Source: an uncultured Corynebacterium sp. (GTDB lineage: Bacteria; Actinomycetota; Actinomycetes; Mycobacteriales; Mycobacteriaceae). Taken from it: a stretch of 32,760 nucleotides of DNA. Below the pieces are notes generated by a model. It saw nothing but the letters and a program-made list of their open reading frames with translations. It did no database searches and was not told the DNA's origin. The DNA lies in the NCBI RefSeq assembly GCF_945649885.1, contig NZ_CALZFS010000013.1, positions 1-32,760 of the forward strand, written 5' to 3'. The first letter of the stretch is position 1; each line of letters starts with the position of its first letter. Shown here piece by piece: positions 24,319-32,062 of the stretch. A program made the translations under genes and the position numbers.

Positions 24319-24966
24319 GTGGGTATGAGGTTGACATCAATGCAGATGCAGGAACTCCATGAACTCGAAGAACGCGCTGCGTGGTTGGATGCTGAGATAC
24401 AGAAGCTTCTATTGGAACGTCAGCAGGTTTTCCAGCGGACAGAAGACTTGAATATGATCCGCTTGGAAGGGCTGCAATCCGAGAGGATGAAGGAAGCACC
24501 CACTACCTCCACGATGGAACTTGAAGTATTAGCACACTGGCTCACTGTCCAGGTTCAACGCCTGGAAGAGGAAAATCTTGGACGCACAGGCAGTGGTGTA
24601 CCCCGGAGCTACCGAGTCCTGCCGGGGATGGTTCCCATCATGGTCAATGATGACGGCTACTGCACACAGCTGGTGATCCATTTTGATACCGAGCAGTTTC
24701 AGGGCATGGTGGGCTTTTCTTTCGATGACCGTGGTGGTCAGGGGCAACCGGAATATGACGAGAAGGATCATGCCGAATTTCTCGGTTTACTGCTGATGGG
24801 CGAATACCCGGTTACTCTCGCAGAACAGTGCGAACCAGGTGAAATCAAATGGTTCCTTAAAACCGCCGGGTATGCACACCCAGACAATATCGGTGATCTC
24901 ATCACTGCAGGACAGACATTTGGTGCCTGGCTGCACCCACGGATCGAGGAAATTCCACATTCCTAG
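24319..24966 (+). CDS. Unrecognised coiled-coil protein, paralogue B of a tandem pair
   Basis: This 215-residue protein has the same plan as its upstream neighbour: N-terminal coiled coil (MQMQELHELEERAAWLDAEIQKLLLERQQV), linker, and C-terminal domain with PGMVPIMVNDDGYCTQLVIHFD, FQGMVGFS, MGEYPVTLAEQCEPGEIKWFL and GAWLHPRIEEIPHS. By eye about half of the residues agree overall and far more do in the C-terminal domain, including an identical last five residues. Start is GTG 24319 with GGAAG upstream, or ATG 24325. The conserved Cys of DDGYC and the Glu-Gln-Cys of LAEQC could be structural or binding residues. Function unknown. Confidence 0.72.
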   Translation: MGMRLTSMQMQELHELEERAAWLDAEIQKLLLERQQVFQRTEDLNMIRLEGLQSERMKEAPTTSTMELEVLAHWLTVQVQRLEEENLGRTGSGVPRSYRVLPGMVPIMVNDDGYCTQLVIHFDTEQFQGMVGFSFDDRGGQGQPEYDEKDHAEFLGLLLMGEYPVTLAEQCEPGEIKWFLKTAGYAHPDNIGDLITAGQTFGAWLHPRIEEIPHS

Positions 24967-24997
24967 CCGATGCTCAGACAACCACTGTTAATCGCGA

Positions 24998-25003
24998 TAG
25001 ATT
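24998..25003 (+). promoter_or_regulatory. Probable -10 box of the 339-residue orphan (leaderless)
   Basis: TAGATT matches TAnAnT exactly and lies six bases before ATG 25010. No Shine-Dalgarno sequence is present, so an own leaderless transcript is likely. Confidence 0.5.
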
Positions 25004-25009
25004 CATAAC

Positions 25010-26029
25010 ATGCCATTGATCAGTGATCTGCTTGATGGCCCCAGGGGCCGGGACTTTCTCATGGAGGTGGCCCTTGCCTCAGAGGGGCTGGGTGGACCCT
25101 TATTTCAGGCCACCTGGCGGCTTAGTAGCTATATGCGGCGTAACGTAGACACATTCGGGATCAGCAGGAAGCACTCTGCGGAAGCTCTATCCAGGAAAGT
25201 GGCACCCCTGCTGGAACAGGTGCCCTTGGGGGAGATTACTCCCACACTGCTTTATGACGCTCTGGAAAGCCCTGTCTTCCGGGCGACCTACTGGGTATCA
25301 CCTAGTGATGAGAATGTGTTCCTGAGATCACAGTCTCTTAAGACCGGCCTGCGGCGTATTGCCCGTCATATTGCCAGCTCTGAGGTTGTATCTGACTGGT
25401 CTGATTCCTTCCAGCTGGATTGCCCGCAGGCTGCAGTGAGCTGGAAGGCACCAGGAGAAGAACCACCTGAACCACCAATTGAGGAGGCCTTGGAGAAGTG
25501 GCGGGAGGAGGCACGTACCGATAAGTTGTGGTGGTCCATGCCTCCGTGGCCGCTGATCGCCACCTCCGGGAAGCTCAAAGATGGCACTCCGGGGGCACTG
25601 CGTTTCCTTGAGGATGGTTTCGGATGGACAACCGGTTGGGTACGTGGAGCAACCGTGTCTCCTGATGCGAGGGTATTCACCATCCATGGATCGCGAGACT
25701 GGGCGCAGCTGTGCCAGCGCTTCCCACTGGATGTTACCGCCAGTAAGGGTGTGGACTGGCATGAGGTCACGGGATTTCCCCACAGGTGGGTGATGCCGGA
25801 CTATGTGGAGGTAGCTCAATATTATGATGGGGTCCATTTAAGTATGGCGGGTTATCTCGCCACTGTGGAAAGGGTCATCCCCGTAGACGATAAACGTGCC
25901 AGTATGCTGGCACGGTGGAACCCGGGGCAGACCTTCTGGTTCACCGATGCTGTGTCACTGGATGACACACCTGTGGTGTGGCGTGATCGCGGCGATCAGG
26001 ACTGGTGGCCTTGCGTCGATAAGCTTTAA
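25010..26029 (+). CDS. Hypothetical protein, 339 residues
   Basis: I do not recognise this protein. It is soluble, without signal peptide or membrane segments. The first 130 or so residues look helical (RGRDFLMEVALASEGLGGPLF, ALSRKVAPLLEQVP, LKTGLRRIARHIASS). A Pro/Glu-rich linker, EEPPEPPIEEALEKWREEA, lies near residue 155. A second half of about 165 residues is Trp-rich and likely beta-rich (PPWPLIATSGKL, FTIHGSRDWAQLCQRFP, DWHEVTGFPHRWVMPDYVEVAQYYDGVHLSMAGYLAT). The latter resembles the beta-rich cores of some toxin or immunity proteins only loosely, so I make no functional call. It starts 43 bases after paralogue B, from an apparent own promoter, and ends 67 bases before dop. Confidence 0.7.
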   Translation: MPLISDLLDGPRGRDFLMEVALASEGLGGPLFQATWRLSSYMRRNVDTFGISRKHSAEALSRKVAPLLEQVPLGEITPTLLYDALESPVFRATYWVSPSDENVFLRSQSLKTGLRRIARHIASSEVVSDWSDSFQLDCPQAAVSWKAPGEEPPEPPIEEALEKWREEARTDKLWWSMPPWPLIATSGKLKDGTPGALRFLEDGFGWTTGWVRGATVSPDARVFTIHGSRDWAQLCQRFPLDVTASKGVDWHEVTGFPHRWVMPDYVEVAQYYDGVHLSMAGYLATVERVIPVDDKRASMLARWNPGQTFWFTDAVSLDDTPVVWRDRGDQDWWPCVDKL

Positions 26030-26083
26030 GCGAGAGCCAGGCAGTGTCCCGCTAATCCCACCCCCAGCGTCCACCTCTGCCGA

Positions 26084-26089
26084 TAAGCT
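26084..26089 (+). promoter_or_regulatory. Probable -10 box of dop (leaderless)
   Basis: TAAGCT lies seven bases before ATG 26097 with no Shine-Dalgarno sequence between. It gives dop its own promoter, separate from the accessory genes upstream. Confidence 0.5.
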
Positions 26090-26096
26090 GTCACCC

Positions 26097-27641
26097 ATGG
26101 AACGGTTCATCGGTACTGAGACCGAATACGGAATTTCAACACCCGGCCACAATCATGTGAGCCCGATCGTCACCTCCACCCATGCGGTGGTCTCCTATGC
26201 CAGTGCGCGTGGCTTCGGCCAGCACCGTGTGCGCTGGGATTTCACCGATGAATCCCCGCTGCGGGATAGTCGTGGCTTTGATCTGCGTCGTTATCACCAG
26301 GCTCCCGTGGTGGATCCCCATGCCATCGGGGTGGCCAATGTCTTTGTCACCAACGGTGCGCGTTTCTATGTTGATCACGCCCACCCGGAGTATTCCTCCC
26401 CGGAGGTCACCAACGCCTGGGATGCCATGGTCTATGACACCGCTGGTGATCATATCCTCATGCAGGCAGTAGCTGACACCGCCGCCTTCTCCAGTCAGGG
26501 TAAATCTGTACTCGATGGCCATGAACCCTGTCCCCCCTTGAAGATCTACAAGAACAATGTGGATGGCAAGGGTGCCAGCTACGGGGCCCATGAAAACTAC
26601 CGTTACCGCCGTGACATTGACTTTGATGTGATCGCCCAGGCACTGATCCCCTTCTTTGTAGCACGTCAGGTCATTATCGGTGCGGGACGTGTGGGACTGG
26701 GGCAGCAGGGGGACAAACCCGGTTTCCAGATCAGCCAGCGTGCTGACTATATCGAGCAGGAGATCTCCTTGGAGACCACCCTTAACCGTGGCATCATCAA
26801 CACCCGCGATGAACCCCACACCAATGCTGATAACTGGGGTCGCCTGCATGTGATCATCGGTGATGCGAACATGTCCCAGACCGCCAACCTGCTGAAATTC
26901 GGCATGACCACACTTGTCCTTGATGCTCTTGAAACCGGCTGTGACTTCACGGATCTGAAGCTGAAAAATGCTGTGAGTGAAGTCTCTCAGGTTTCCCATG
27001 ACCTGGAGCTCACCCATAAGCTCACCTTGGCAGATGCCCGCACCCTCACCGCAGTGGAGCTGCTGGGAATCTACCGCGATCGCATCATCACCACCCTCGC
27101 AGGTCAACTCACTGAGGTTGACCATAAGGTTCTGCAGCTGTGGGAAGAAGTCATGCTTCTTTTGGCAGAGGATCCTCTCAAGACCTCCCACCTGTTGGAC
27201 TGGACCGCCAAGTGGGCCCTGATCAAGTCCTTTGTGAGCCGGGGACTGGCCATTGATGATGCCAAGATCAAATTGGTGGACCTGCAGTACTCCGATATTG
27301 ATCCCGCACGCAGCCTCCACCATGCTCTGGTGGCCAAGGGGCGCATGAGGGAACTGGCTTCCCGTGAGGAGATCGCACATGCTGCCACCACGCCTCCCGT
27401 CGGATCCCGCGCCTATTTCCGGGGTGAGATGATTGCCCGCTTCCCAGAAAGTATTACAGCCGCCAACTGGGAATCACTCATCGTCAAAGATGCCACCGGC
27501 CGGGAATTCCGGATCCCCACCACGGAACTGGATGGACTCACCAAACAGGAAGTCGGGGGGATCCTCACCAACGCCACCACTGTGGACGAAGTTCTCAAGG
27601 CTTTGGAAGCAGGCGAACTCACACCTCTGCGAGAGCTCTGA
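26097..27641 (+). CDS. dop: Depupylase / deamidase of Pup
   Basis: Dop removes Pup from tagged lysines and, where Pup ends in Gln, deamidates it to Glu. It shares the glutamine-synthetase-like fold of PafA. The 514-residue protein starts MERFIGTETEYGIST with the ATP/metal glutamates. ARFYVDHAHPEYSSPE contains the nucleophile-region Asp93, at the place of Asp94/95 in known Dops. The Dop-specific insertion (about 17-70, HNHVSPIVTSTHAVV to DLRRYHQ), absent from PafA, distinguishes it. KIYKNNVDGKGASYGAHENY and NTRDEPHTNADNWGRLHVI complete the active site. The track start at 25896 overlaps the previous gene and is wrong. With a GGE-ending Pup, only depupylation should be needed. Confidence 0.96.
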   Translation: MERFIGTETEYGISTPGHNHVSPIVTSTHAVVSYASARGFGQHRVRWDFTDESPLRDSRGFDLRRYHQAPVVDPHAIGVANVFVTNGARFYVDHAHPEYSSPEVTNAWDAMVYDTAGDHILMQAVADTAAFSSQGKSVLDGHEPCPPLKIYKNNVDGKGASYGAHENYRYRRDIDFDVIAQALIPFFVARQVIIGAGRVGLGQQGDKPGFQISQRADYIEQEISLETTLNRGIINTRDEPHTNADNWGRLHVIIGDANMSQTANLLKFGMTTLVLDALETGCDFTDLKLKNAVSEVSQVSHDLELTHKLTLADARTLTAVELLGIYRDRIITTLAGQLTEVDHKVLQLWEEVMLLLAEDPLKTSHLLDWTAKWALIKSFVSRGLAIDDAKIKLVDLQYSDIDPARSLHHALVAKGRMRELASREEIAHAATTPPVGSRAYFRGEMIARFPESITAANWESLIVKDATGREFRIPTTELDGLTKQEVGGILTNATTVDEVLKALEAGELTPLREL

Positions 27642-27699
27642 ACCACCTGTCACTGTGATCCCGCCCGAAGTACCCCCACCCCAAGTGAGGTACCTAACG

Positions 27700-27727
27700 T
27701 TGGTGTCTAAACTGTGGCAACTAAAGT
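27700..27727 (+). promoter_or_regulatory. Probable promoter of pup-pafA
   Basis: TTGGTG (27700-27705) and TAAAGT (27722-27727) are 16 bases apart and fit corynebacterial -35/-10 elements. They would give a leader of roughly 45-50 bases before the pup GTG. The site lies in the 140-base gap between dop and pup. Confidence 0.5.
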
Positions 27728-27781
27728 AGACCTAATAAGCACCAAGCACAATGGCTAGACACATATCAGGAGTGTGATTTT

Positions 27782-27973
27782 GTGAGCGGCAAGCAGACGC
27801 AGATCTCCGCTGGGGGCGGACGCGAGGACGATCATGATGATCAGGTCCAGTCCGCAGGACAGGTACAGGTCAACACCGAAGGCGTAGACGATCTCCTCGA
27901 TGAGATCGACGGTCTCCTGGAGAACAACGCCGAGGAGTTTGTACGCTCCTACGTTCAAAAGGGTGGCGAGTAA
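27782..27973 (+). CDS. pup: Prokaryotic ubiquitin-like protein Pup, ending in GGE
   Basis: Pup is a small, mostly disordered modifier that is ligated to target lysines through its C-terminal glutamate side chain. The 63-residue protein has the Gly/Asp/Gln-rich N-terminus (SAGGGREDDHDDQ) and the conserved helix VDDLLDEIDGLLENNAEEFVRSYVQKGGE, which binds the ARC/Mpa coiled coil. The last residue is Glu, not the Gln of mycobacterial Pup, so the protein is ligation-ready without deamidation. GTG 27782 follows AGGAG at a good distance. pafA begins five bases after its stop codon, leaving no room for prcB and prcA. Confidence 0.97.
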   Translation: MSGKQTQISAGGGREDDHDDQVQSAGQVQVNTEGVDDLLDEIDGLLENNAEEFVRSYVQKGGE

Positions 27974-27978
27974 CCCCC

Positions 27979-29484
27979 TTGAACGCAGATAGCGAGACAA
28001 CAGGACACCCCCTATCGCAGGAGCACCCGGAAACGGGGGCACTGACGCGAAGGATCATGGGTGTGGAAACCGAATACGGTCTCACATGCATGGACGGGGA
28101 GATAAGAAAACTCCGCCCCGATGAGGCCGCCCGGTATATGTTTCGACCAGTCGTGGATAAATATTCCAGTTCGAATATCTTCATCCCGAATGCCTCCCGC
28201 CTGTACCTCGACGTTGGCTCCCACCCGGAATACGCCACCGCCGAGTGCGATAACCTCACCCAGCTGATCAACTATGAAAAAGCCGGGGATGTTATCAGCA
28301 ACCGCATGGCTGTGGCAGCAGAAGCCACCCTGGCCAAGGAAGGCATCGGTGGTCAGGTCTACCTGTTCAAAAACAATGTGGACTCCATCGGCAACTCCTA
28401 TGGTTGCCACGAAAACTACCTGGTCCGCCGTGAGGTATCCCTCAAGGCACTGGGACGCAGGCTCATGCCCTTCCTGATCACCCGCCAACTCATCAGTGGC
28501 GCCGGGATGATCCACCATCCAAACCCCATGGACAAGGGTGAGGGCTTTCCTTTAGGGTATTGCATCTCCCAACGCGCAGATCATGTGTGGGAGGGTGTCT
28601 CCAGTGCCACCACACGTTCCCGCCCGATTATCAACACCCGCGATGAGCCCCATGCGGATTCCCACCGTTACCGTCGCCTGCACGTGATTGTCGGGGATGC
28701 CAACATGGCTGAACCCACGATCGCGCTGAAGATCGGTTCCGCCCTGTTGGTGCTGGAGATGATCGAGGCTGATTTCGGCCTGCCGGATATGGAACTATCC
28801 AATGATATTGAATCCATCCGGGAGATCTCCCGTGATCTCAGCGGCCGGATTCCACTGAAACTCAAGGACGGTACCACCATGTCCGCCCTGGAGATCCAGC
28901 AGATTGTCTTCGAGCATGCCCAGCGCTGGTTGGAACACCGCGTGGAAAACATCGGCCCGGATGGTCAGATCAGAGGCACCTCCAATGAGGAGATGGCCCG
29001 TGTGGTTGATCTGTGGGGCCGCACCCTGGAGGCAATCCACACCCAGGACTTCTCCCAGGTGGATCAGGAGATTGACTGGGTGATCAAGAAGAAGCTCCTG
29101 GACCGCTATCAGTCTCGCGGCAACCTGGGACTGGATGACCCCCGTCTGGCGCAGATTGACCTCACCTATCATGACATCCGTCCTGGCAGGGGACTGTTCA
29201 GTGTATTGGAGACCCGCGGTATGGTTAAGCGCTGGACCACCGATGAGGCCATCGCACATGCCGTGGATCATGCTCCGGAAACCACCCGTGCCCATCTTCG
29301 CGGGCGGATCCTCAAAACAGCCGATAAGCTGGGAGCTCCGGTGACAGTTGATTGGATGCGGCACAAGGTCAACCGCCCAGAACCGCAGTTTGTGGAACTG
29401 GGAGATCCTTTCTCTTCCATCAGTAAGGACGCGGAAGAACTGATCACCTATATGGAATCCCATGCGGACAGTTACCGCACCTAG
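27979..29484 (+). CDS. pafA: Pup-protein ligase
   Basis: PafA uses ATP to phosphorylate the C-terminal Glu of Pup and forms an isopeptide bond to a target lysine. The core begins RRIMGVETEYGLTC (about 24-37). LYLDVGSHPEYATAE holds Asp78, which sits 48 residues after the first metal-binding Glu and corresponds to the catalytic Asp64 of the C. glutamicum enzyme. FKNNVDSIGNSYGCHENYLV and NTRDEPHADSHRYRRLHVI follow. The Dop-type insertion is absent. The only upstream start is TTG 27979, giving 501 residues with about 23 before RRIMG. The in-frame ATG 28057 would cut into the first strand. The short gap to pup implies co-transcription. Confidence 0.96.
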   Translation: MNADSETTGHPLSQEHPETGALTRRIMGVETEYGLTCMDGEIRKLRPDEAARYMFRPVVDKYSSSNIFIPNASRLYLDVGSHPEYATAECDNLTQLINYEKAGDVISNRMAVAAEATLAKEGIGGQVYLFKNNVDSIGNSYGCHENYLVRREVSLKALGRRLMPFLITRQLISGAGMIHHPNPMDKGEGFPLGYCISQRADHVWEGVSSATTRSRPIINTRDEPHADSHRYRRLHVIVGDANMAEPTIALKIGSALLVLEMIEADFGLPDMELSNDIESIREISRDLSGRIPLKLKDGTTMSALEIQQIVFEHAQRWLEHRVENIGPDGQIRGTSNEEMARVVDLWGRTLEAIHTQDFSQVDQEIDWVIKKKLLDRYQSRGNLGLDDPRLAQIDLTYHDIRPGRGLFSVLETRGMVKRWTTDEAIAHAVDHAPETTRAHLRGRILKTADKLGAPVTVDWMRHKVNRPEPQFVELGDPFSSISKDAEELITYMESHADSYRT

Positions 29485-29514
29485 CACTGTCACTGAATGA
29501 ATTACGGAGGGTTG

Positions 29515-30489
29515 ATGGACAAGAGGGAAGTCCTGGAACGGCAAATCAACCTCACCTTCGCATTTCTCAGTGCGGAATCCTATGACCGTAAATACCTCAC
29601 CCAGTCATGGATCTGGGAGAACCTCGAGGGTTATAAGCATCTGGAAAATGATGCTTTCCGCAAGGCTTTGCAGCGTGATCTCGCAGCGTTACAGCAGGCC
29701 GGTGTGCCCATTGAGAAGTGCACCCTCACCAGTGGCCAACATGAAGGAAAACCAGCCTACCGACTTGATTCAGAAGGGTATGAGCTCAAAGATGTTGAGT
29801 TCACTCCGGAAGAGGCAGCTGTGTTGGGGTTGGCTGGTGAGATGGGCCAGGGCCTGGAGCTGGGGGCCTTTGCCCGTTCCGGGTGGACCAAAATTGCAGC
29901 CAGTGGCGCGAACCGTGATCTGGGTGCCGCCGGTGCTGCCCTAAGCAACACCGGTGATCTCCGTGTCCTGTCCGCCCGTGACCTGGATGCCATCATGCGG
30001 GCCCGGAGGTTGGGGCGACGCATCAGTTTCACCTATACCCGCAGCAGAACTGAAGTACCTCACCTACGCACCATGGATGTCTGGGGTCTGGTTCCGGAAC
30101 GGGACCGTATCTACCTCGTCGGATACGATATTGACCGTGATCAGGTCCGCACCTTCCGTATCACCCGCATCACTAATGTCATCCTGCTGAATGAACCAGC
30201 GGAACATCCGGCACCCCGGGATGTGGACCTGCAGGAGGTCGTGCGCTCGGCGCTGCGACGCGGCAGTGAGCTTATCGACGCCCACCTTGTCGTCGAGAAG
30301 GGCCGCGCGGTGGCACTGACCTCAGAAGGCAGGCCCCAAGGCGATGGTGGCACCTGGGAGCTGAAGGATGTTGACCGTAACTGGTTGATCCGTAATGCTG
30401 CCGCACATGCGCCGGAGGCGATCGTGACGTGGCCACGGGATGTCATTGATGAAGTCATCGCGCTACTTGCCACCGCGCAGAAGGGGTAG
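29515..30489 (+). CDS. pafB: WYL-domain transcriptional regulator PafB
   Basis: PafB forms with PafC the PafBC activator of the RecA/LexA-independent DNA-damage response in mycobacteria. The 324-residue protein has an N-terminal helix-turn-helix (EVLERQINLTFAFLSAESYDRKYLTQSWIWENLEGY to about residue 55). A WYL domain is at about 155-230 (RRLGRRISFTYTRSRTEVPHLRTMDVWGLVPERDRIYLVGYDIDRDQVRTFRITRI) and a WCX-like C-terminal domain follows. I start at ATG 29515 because GGAGGG lies just upstream; the track ATG at 29497 overlaps that site. It is 30 bases after pafA and ten bases before pafC. Confidence 0.93.
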   Translation: MDKREVLERQINLTFAFLSAESYDRKYLTQSWIWENLEGYKHLENDAFRKALQRDLAALQQAGVPIEKCTLTSGQHEGKPAYRLDSEGYELKDVEFTPEEAAVLGLAGEMGQGLELGAFARSGWTKIAASGANRDLGAAGAALSNTGDLRVLSARDLDAIMRARRLGRRISFTYTRSRTEVPHLRTMDVWGLVPERDRIYLVGYDIDRDQVRTFRITRITNVILLNEPAEHPAPRDVDLQEVVRSALRRGSELIDAHLVVEKGRAVALTSEGRPQGDGGTWELKDVDRNWLIRNAAAHAPEAIVTWPRDVIDEVIALLATAQKG

Positions 30490-30499
30490 AGGTAGCGAC

Positions 30500-31489
30500 A
30501 TGTCACGTTCTGCTAGAAAAATCAGTGATCTGACCCGGCAGCTGAACCTGCTGCCATATTTTCAACAGCACCCCGATCGTACCGTGATGGAGGCTGCCCG
30601 CGACTTCGGCCTGCCGCCGGAGGAGATCATGGCGGACCTCAACAGGCTATGGATGTGTGGTCTGCCGGGTCTGCTGCCGGGTGATCTCGTGGAGCTGGAA
30701 CATTCCTACACCTCAGTGAAGATCCACAATGCCCAGGGCATGGACAAGGCTCTGCGCCTGACTCCCACGGAAGCAGGTGTGTTGCTGCTGACCTTGGAGT
30801 CTTTGGAGAACCTCCCGGGTTTGACTGATCAGCAGGCGGTGATCTCCGCCGCGGAGAAGCTGCGTGGGGTCATGGGGGAGTACACCTCGGCGGTTTTTGA
30901 TACTGCAGCGCAGGGCGATGCTAGTGGCAACGGAGTGCTTGCCATCATCCGCGAGGCATTGAACCGGGGCAAGCAGGTGAGCTTTACCTATCACTCCCAC
31001 AGTTCTGATTCCACGAGCATTCGGCAGGTCAGCCCGGCACATGTCTTCACCAACGAGGGGGAAGCCTATGTTCGTGCCTGGGATGATGCAGTGCATGGTC
31101 ATCGCACCTTCCGGGTGGATCGAATCAGGGATATGTCCTTGACTGATGAGCCTGCAGATCCACACTTAAAGCAGTTGAACTTCTCTGCTGATAAGCCCTT
31201 TGAGTCATCTCCGGCATCCGAGCAGGTGCAGTTCCTCCTGCGTGAGGATGCCACCTGGCTGGCGGATTATATGTCCATGGATCTTGCTGGTGAGTCCGAC
31301 TACATCACTGATGGGCAGGGGATCACGTGGGTTCCGGCCTCCCGTCCCCTGTACTCGCGGGACTGGTTTATCAGGTTTAGTATCAGCCAGGCAGACAGAA
31401 TCATCGTCACCGGGCCAGAAACTCTGGTGGAATCCATCAGGTCAAAGGCAGATGCAGGTTTGTCAGCGTATAAAGATCAACTAAGCTAA
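30500..31489 (+). CDS. pafC: WYL-domain transcriptional regulator PafC
   Basis: PafC is the partner of PafB. The 329-residue protein opens MSRSARKISDLTRQLNLLPYFQQHPDRTVMEAARDFGLPPEEIMADLNRLWMCGLPG, a winged-helix module. A WYL domain follows at about 155-225 (NRGKQVSFTYHSHSSDSTSIRQVSPAHVFTNEGEAYVRAWDDAVHGHRTFRVDRI), then a WCX-type C-terminus (FSISQADRIIVTGPETLVESIRSKA). ATG 30500 is preceded by AGAGGTAGC. The track start at 30440 overlaps pafB. The gene order pafA-pafB-pafC-tatA-tatC is the usual actinobacterial one. Confidence 0.93.
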   Translation: MSRSARKISDLTRQLNLLPYFQQHPDRTVMEAARDFGLPPEEIMADLNRLWMCGLPGLLPGDLVELEHSYTSVKIHNAQGMDKALRLTPTEAGVLLLTLESLENLPGLTDQQAVISAAEKLRGVMGEYTSAVFDTAAQGDASGNGVLAIIREALNRGKQVSFTYHSHSSDSTSIRQVSPAHVFTNEGEAYVRAWDDAVHGHRTFRVDRIRDMSLTDEPADPHLKQLNFSADKPFESSPASEQVQFLLREDATWLADYMSMDLAGESDYITDGQGITWVPASRPLYSRDWFIRFSISQADRIIVTGPETLVESIRSKADAGLSAYKDQLS

Positions 31490-31588
31490 AATCAGCTCTT
31501 CACCCGCCCCCCGGTATATCTACCCACAAGTAGAAGCACATGTGGCTTCAGGACTGCTTGTACAACGTGAATTTGGAGTAAGACACCA

Positions 31589-31909
31589 ATGCCTAGTCTT
31601 GGACCTATGGAAATCGTGATCATCGTTTTGTTGATCATCGTCTTGTTCGGATCTAAGAAGCTCCCGGATGCCGCCCGATCAATCGGTCGTTCCATGCGCA
31701 TCTTCAAGTCCGAAGTCAAGGAAATGAAGAATGATGACCAGACTCCTGAGCAGCCCCAGGAACAGGGCTACCAGCAGCCCCAGCAGATTGCTCCACCACA
31801 GAATGTGCAGCAGCCGAACTTCCAGCAGCACTACCAGAACCAGCCTCAGCAGCCATCACAGCAGCCTGACTACCGTCAGAACTACGAGGATCCTCACCGT
31901 CCCGCTTAA
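31589..31909 (+). CDS. tatA: Sec-independent translocase protein TatA
   Basis: TatA forms the protein-conducting assembly of the twin-arginine pathway, which exports folded proteins. The 106-residue protein has a single N-terminal membrane helix (about 6-20, [15 protein letters not shown]). The [26 protein letters not shown] hinge and amphipathic helix follow, with the FG-KKLP motif typical of TatA rather than TatB. From about residue 51 to the end is a Gln/Pro-rich, probably disordered tail. TTGGAGTAAG precedes ATG 31589. It lies 99 bases after pafC and is separated from tatC by a hairpin. Confidence 0.95.
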   Translation: MPSLGPMEIVIIVLLIIVLFGSKKLPDAARSIGRSMRIFKSEVKEMKNDDQTPEQPQEQGYQQPQQIAPPQNVQQPNFQQHYQNQPQQPSQQPDYRQNYEDPHRPA

Positions 31910-31953
31910 ATCAGCGTTGAGTTAGATCCTTTTGCATTGAGTTTTACTTGAAG

Positions 31954-31987
31954 CGCACCGCAACGTTGTCAAATCTGTTGCGGTGCG
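31954..31987 (+). terminator. Hairpin between tatA and tatC (terminator or attenuating stem)
   Basis: CGCACCGCAAC pairs with GTTGCGGTGCG around a 12-base loop, followed by a moderately T-rich TTGTTGGTTG. The weak tail suggests partial termination, leaving tatC at lower expression than tatA. Confidence 0.7.
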
Positions 31988-32062
31988 TTGTTGGTTGATA
32001 TCGCACACGGTCCATATCCTTCAAGGTGTGGGCCCCTCTATCGGATAAGAGGGTTGTAGGAA

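Noticed and set aside
26136-27380. 414-codon minus-strand ORF inside dop
   Set aside because: It is antisense to a full-length dop with all catalytic motifs and is explained by GC-rich third positions.
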